Source: Vibrio gangliei (lineage in GTDB: Bacteria; Pseudomonadota; Gammaproteobacteria; Enterobacterales; Vibrionaceae). From it: a stretch of 64,000 nucleotides of DNA. The notes under the pieces are model-generated. The model was not told the origin of the DNA, ran no database searches, and saw nothing but the letters and a program-made list of their open reading frames with translations. A program made the position numbers and the translations under genes. Location of the stretch: NCBI RefSeq assembly GCF_026001925.1, contig NZ_AP021869.1:1984001-2048000 (forward strand), read 5' to 3'. This document shows, one piece after another, positions 60,986 to 64,000 of this stretch; within the stretch, counting starts at the first letter, position 1; every line of letters begins with the position of its first letter.

Positions 60986-63790
60986 ATGACAAGGTATGGC
61001 TTGCGCGCCCGCGTAATTACTTTAACGTTAGCACCAACGTTGATTATTGGCTTATTATTGAGCGCTTTTTTCACTTTTAATCGCTATCAAGATCTTGAGT
61101 CGCAGCTCATCACTTCCGGCACCGATATCATTGAGCCTCTTGCGATTGCCAGTGAGTACGGCATGACACAGCAAAGCCGCGAAGCCGTACGCCGTCTAAT
61201 CAGTTACGCCCATCGTAAGCATTCCAACATTGTCCGCAGTATTGCGGTGTTCGATGCGCATCATGAATTGTTTGTGACATCCAACTTTCATCCGAATTTC
61301 CAGTCGCTCACCTTTGATAAGAGCAAGCCCATCCCGCTACTAAGCACCATTGAGCCATCGAAAACCAATCCCAATATCATGATCCTTCGTTCGCCGATTT
61401 TAGCCGAAGGCCAATTTACCAGTTCAAGTGGTAAAAAGATCGATCCAAATCAAGCCTTGGGTTATATCGCCATTGAATTAGATTTGTCATCTTTACGTTT
61501 ACAGCAATATCAAGAAATCTTTGCCGCTTTAATCGTATTGTTGTTTGGTATTGGCTTATCTGGCTTTTTTGCTTATCGCTTAATGCGTGATGTGACGTTA
61601 CCTATATCTCACATGGTCAGTGTGGTAGACCGGATTCGCCGAGGCCACCTCGATGTACGAATTGAAGGCAAACTGCATGGTGAGCTTGATACCCTAAAAA
61701 GTGGTATCAATGCTATGGCGATTTCGTTGTCAGAATACCATGTGGAAATGCAGCACAGCATCGACCAAGCAACCTCTGATTTGCGTGAAACACTTGAACA
61801 GTTAGAAATTCAAAACATTGAACTCGATATTGCGAAAAAACGCGCCCAAGAAGCCGCGCGGGTGAAATCAGAATTCCTCGCCAATATGTCACACGAGTTG
61901 CGCACTCCACTGAACGGTGTGATTGGTTTTGCTCGTCAAATGCTGAAAACAGAGTTAACCGCCAACCAAGTGGATTACCTACAAACGATTGAGCGTTCTG
62001 CGCAAAATCTACTGTCGATCATCAACGATATTCTCGATTTTTCTAAACTCGAAGCGGGTAAGTTGCTCTTGGAGAATATTCCATTTGACCTGCAAGATAC
62101 GCTCGATGAAGTCGTGAGCTTGCAAGCTCCAAGCGCTCATGAGAAAGGCCTAGAAATCACGCTCAATATTGACACTAACATTCCGCAAGCCATGGTGGGT
62201 GACCCGCTTCGTATTCAGCAAGTACTTACTAACCTCGTTGGTAATGCCATCAAATTTACCGAGCGCGGCAACATCGACATTGTGGCGGAATTGCGCTCTC
62301 GCCAAGAGAAAAGTATTGAAGTGCAATTCATGGTGCGTGATACCGGAATTGGTATTTCCGAACGTCAGCAGTCCCAATTATTCCAAGCATTTAGCCAAGC
62401 CGATGCCAGTATTTCTCGCCGTTATGGCGGCACAGGTCTAGGCTTAGTCATTACACAAAACTTGATTAGCCAAATGGGTGGTGAAATCAGCCTAACCAGT
62501 CGCTTACACCAAGGCTCAACATTCTGGTTTACGGTAAGCTTCCAAACCACCAATATGCCGCTTGCACCACAAATTGATGCCTCATCACTTCATGGGAAAT
62601 CGGTACTTCTGGTTGAGCCAAACATGCCTGCCGCCGCGATTATCGAACAACAATTAACTCGTGTCGGCATGAATGTTACCTATCAAGCTCAACTGGCAGA
62701 TAACCCAGAGCGCTTTGATTTTGTATTACTCAACTTACCACCGAACCAAAGCTACGATCAAAGCAGCTTATTTACCCTGATCCAGAAAGGGCTGAATTTG
62801 TCGTCGCAGTTAATTTTAGGCTTGCCGAGCACCGAATTAGCACTGGCGGAAAACTTAATTAAGCTCTACCCGATCCAATGTATTGCCAAACCCATTGTGC
62901 GCCGCAAATTAATCCAACTGATGCTGCCCAACCAAGCTAAATCGACATTATTAGCAGCGCCACCAGCGCATAAAGATGTACTGCCACTCAAAGTCATGGC
63001 GGTCGATGATAATCCGGCTAACTTAAAGTTGATCAGCGCATTATTAGAAGAACAAGTGGAACATATTGTCGCATGCAGCAGCGGGACTCAAGCGGTCGCA
63101 CAAGCCGCAGAACAAAAATTTGATGTCATTTTAATGGACATTCAAATGCCACACATGGATGGGGTGACCGCGTGCCAAAAAATCAAGCAATTACCAATGA
63201 ATGCACAAACCCCCGTGATTGCGGTAACCGCGCATGCTATTGATGGCGAACGCGAACGACTACTGCAAGCTGGCATGGATGATTATTTATCGAAACCCAT
63301 TGAGGAGCATGTCCTTCATCAAGCATTAGTTCACTGGAACCCGTATGCCGAGCAAGGCACCATAGAACGCCTTGATTTAACGGACGGTCAGTTGGACAAG
63401 CTACCTAGCATTACACAAGGACACCATCACAAGTCGGCCAGTCAACCAGTCAGCATTGACTGGCCAAAAGCGTTAAAGCAAGCCGCCAATAAAGAAGATC
63501 TGGCGATCGATATGCTCACCATGCTGATCGAGTTCTTACCCGAAGTCGATCAGGAAATTGAGCGGGCATTAACCGAGCCAGAAAAATATCAAGAAAGTTT
63601 ACTGGCAACGATTCATAAATTGCACGGCAGTTGCTCCTACAGTGGTGTTCCTAAGCTGCAAACCTTATGTGCCACCATTGAAACCGCCTTGCGAGCAGAG
63701 CAACCGGTCGCGGATATCGAACCGGAATTGTTTGAGCTGCAAGATGAAATGGAAAAGGTAAAACAAGAAGCGAAAACATTATTGAAGTGA
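60986..63790 (+). CDS. barA: Hybrid sensor histidine kinase BarA (VarS-type)
   Basis: 934 residues. Membrane helices near 10-30 and 175-198 flank a periplasmic domain; then come HAMP (about 198-250), a coiled coil, HisKA with the phosphoacceptor His303 in NMSHELRTPLNGVIG, and an HATPase with NLVGNAIKFTERG, DTGIGIS and GGTGLGL. A degenerate receiver-like segment (about 535-640, LLNLPP where a phosphoaspartate would be) follows. The true receiver has Asp718 in LMDIQMPHMDG, and the Hpt domain has His880 in IHKLHGSCSYSG. Known BarA/UvrY systems drive transcription of small RNAs that titrate CsrA. It is divergent from rlmD, as in E. coli. Confidence 0.97.
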   Translation: MTRYGLRARVITLTLAPTLIIGLLLSAFFTFNRYQDLESQLITSGTDIIEPLAIASEYGMTQQSREAVRRLISYAHRKHSNIVRSIAVFDAHHELFVTSNFHPNFQSLTFDKSKPIPLLSTIEPSKTNPNIMILRSPILAEGQFTSSSGKKIDPNQALGYIAIELDLSSLRLQQYQEIFAALIVLLFGIGLSGFFAYRLMRDVTLPISHMVSVVDRIRRGHLDVRIEGKLHGELDTLKSGINAMAISLSEYHVEMQHSIDQATSDLRETLEQLEIQNIELDIAKKRAQEAARVKSEFLANMSHELRTPLNGVIGFARQMLKTELTANQVDYLQTIERSAQNLLSIINDILDFSKLEAGKLLLENIPFDLQDTLDEVVSLQAPSAHEKGLEITLNIDTNIPQAMVGDPLRIQQVLTNLVGNAIKFTERGNIDIVAELRSRQEKSIEVQFMVRDTGIGISERQQSQLFQAFSQADASISRRYGGTGLGLVITQNLISQMGGEISLTSRLHQGSTFWFTVSFQTTNMPLAPQIDASSLHGKSVLLVEPNMPAAAIIEQQLTRVGMNVTYQAQLADNPERFDFVLLNLPPNQSYDQSSLFTLIQKGLNLSSQLILGLPSTELALAENLIKLYPIQCIAKPIVRRKLIQLMLPNQAKSTLLAAPPAHKDVLPLKVMAVDDNPANLKLISALLEEQVEHIVACSSGTQAVAQAAEQKFDVILMDIQMPHMDGVTACQKIKQLPMNAQTPVIAVTAHAIDGERERLLQAGMDDYLSKPIEEHVLHQALVHWNPYAEQGTIERLDLTDGQLDKLPSITQGHHHKSASQPVSIDWPKALKQAANKEDLAIDMLTMLIEFLPEVDQEIERALTEPEKYQESLLATIHKLHGSCSYSGVPKLQTLCATIETALRAEQPVADIEPELFELQDEMEKVKQEAKTLLK

Positions 63791-63811
63791 TGCTGATCTG
63801 AAATAGCTAAA

Positions 63812-63848
63812 ACAAAAAATCGAGCTGGTATGTGGCTCGATTTTTTTA
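63812..63848. terminator. Bidirectional terminator between barA and acpS
   Basis: AAAAATCGAGC-TGGTATGTG-GCTCGATTTTT, an 11-bp perfect stem with A and T tracts on both sides; serves barA on the plus strand and acpS on the minus strand. Confidence 0.92.
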
Positions 63849-63855
63849 ATCCCGC

Positions 63856-64000
63856 TTACGACTCTAAAATCACCGTCGCCATGGCATAACGCTTTTCATC
63901 GGAAATCGATAAATGGATATGTTGCACGCCACGGTCGTGTGCTAGTTGCAGCGCTTTTCCGGTGAGCGTTAATACCGGCTTGCCCAGTTGATCATTATCG
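63856..64000 (-). CDS. acpS: Holo-[acyl-carrier-protein] synthase, C-terminal part (cut by window edge)
   Basis: The last 48 residues or so are present, reading [20 protein letters not shown], then [21 protein letters not shown] and stop. This matches the C-terminus of AcpS, which transfers 4'-phosphopantetheine from CoA to acyl carrier protein. The start and catalytic N-terminal residues lie outside the window. It is convergent with barA. Confidence 0.93.
   Translation of the reverse strand, partial: DNDQLGKPVLTLTGKALQLAHDRGVQHIHLSISDEKRYAMATVILES

Overview
The window is a chromosomal backbone segment of a gammaproteobacterium, almost certainly a Vibrio or close Vibrionaceae relative. The evidence is the gene content and order: metY-rimP-nusA-infB next to leuU and secG; rlmE/ftsH/folP/glmM; greA, an OmpU-type porin, then dacB; dapB-carAB; ffh and the rpsP-rimM-trmD-rplS operon; luxS beside gshA and yqaA; csrA-alaS-recX-recA-pncC with a tRNA-Arg/Ser cluster; mutS facing rpoS-nlpD-pcm-surE-truD-ispF-ispD-ftsB; eno-pyrG-mazG-relA-rlmD; and barA-acpS. 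Most genes are on the minus strand and share moderate-GC, proteobacterial codon use.

Region by region: 1-2.8 kb holds the end of the metY-rimP-nusA-infB transcription/translation operon and two tRNA genes. 2.8-8.5 kb holds secG, glmM, folP, ftsH and rlmE. 8.5-13 kb holds yhbY, greA, the porin and dacB. 13-19 kb holds carAB and dapB. 19-23 kb holds rplS, trmD, rimM, rpsP and ffh. 23-26 kb holds ypjD and yfjD. 26-33 kb holds luxS, a lipoprotein lytic transglycosylase, gshA, a large M16 lipoprotein peptidase, yqaA and an oxidoreductase. 33-38 kb holds seven tRNA genes, csrA and alaS. 38-40 kb holds recX, recA and pncC. 40-43.5 kb holds a TAXI-type TRAP transporter pair, the most accessory-looking protein genes here. 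43.6-52.5 kb holds mutS and the rpoS-to-ftsB group. 52.8-60.7 kb holds eno, pyrG, mazG, relA and rlmD. 61-64 kb holds barA and the 3' end of acpS.

Functionally, several global regulators lie together: CsrA, BarA (which in known systems acts through its response regulator on the RNAs that titrate CsrA), RpoS, RelA, RecA with a clear LexA operator, LuxS/AI-2, and MazG, which in E. coli opposes RelA output.

No CRISPR array, prophage, integron, insertion sequence or defence island was seen, and no protein-coding system that looks undescribed. The most unusual content is non-coding. A dispersed repeat with core GCGCTTCGCTGCTCGT occurs in six intergenic stretches, usually at gene ends and beside terminators; two copies carry tandem TGTTGCG heptamer arrays (6 and 9 units). 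There are also two short palindromic MITE-like elements and several terminator-like hairpins in gene leaders, including one in the greA leader that recalls the E. coli GraL arrangement.
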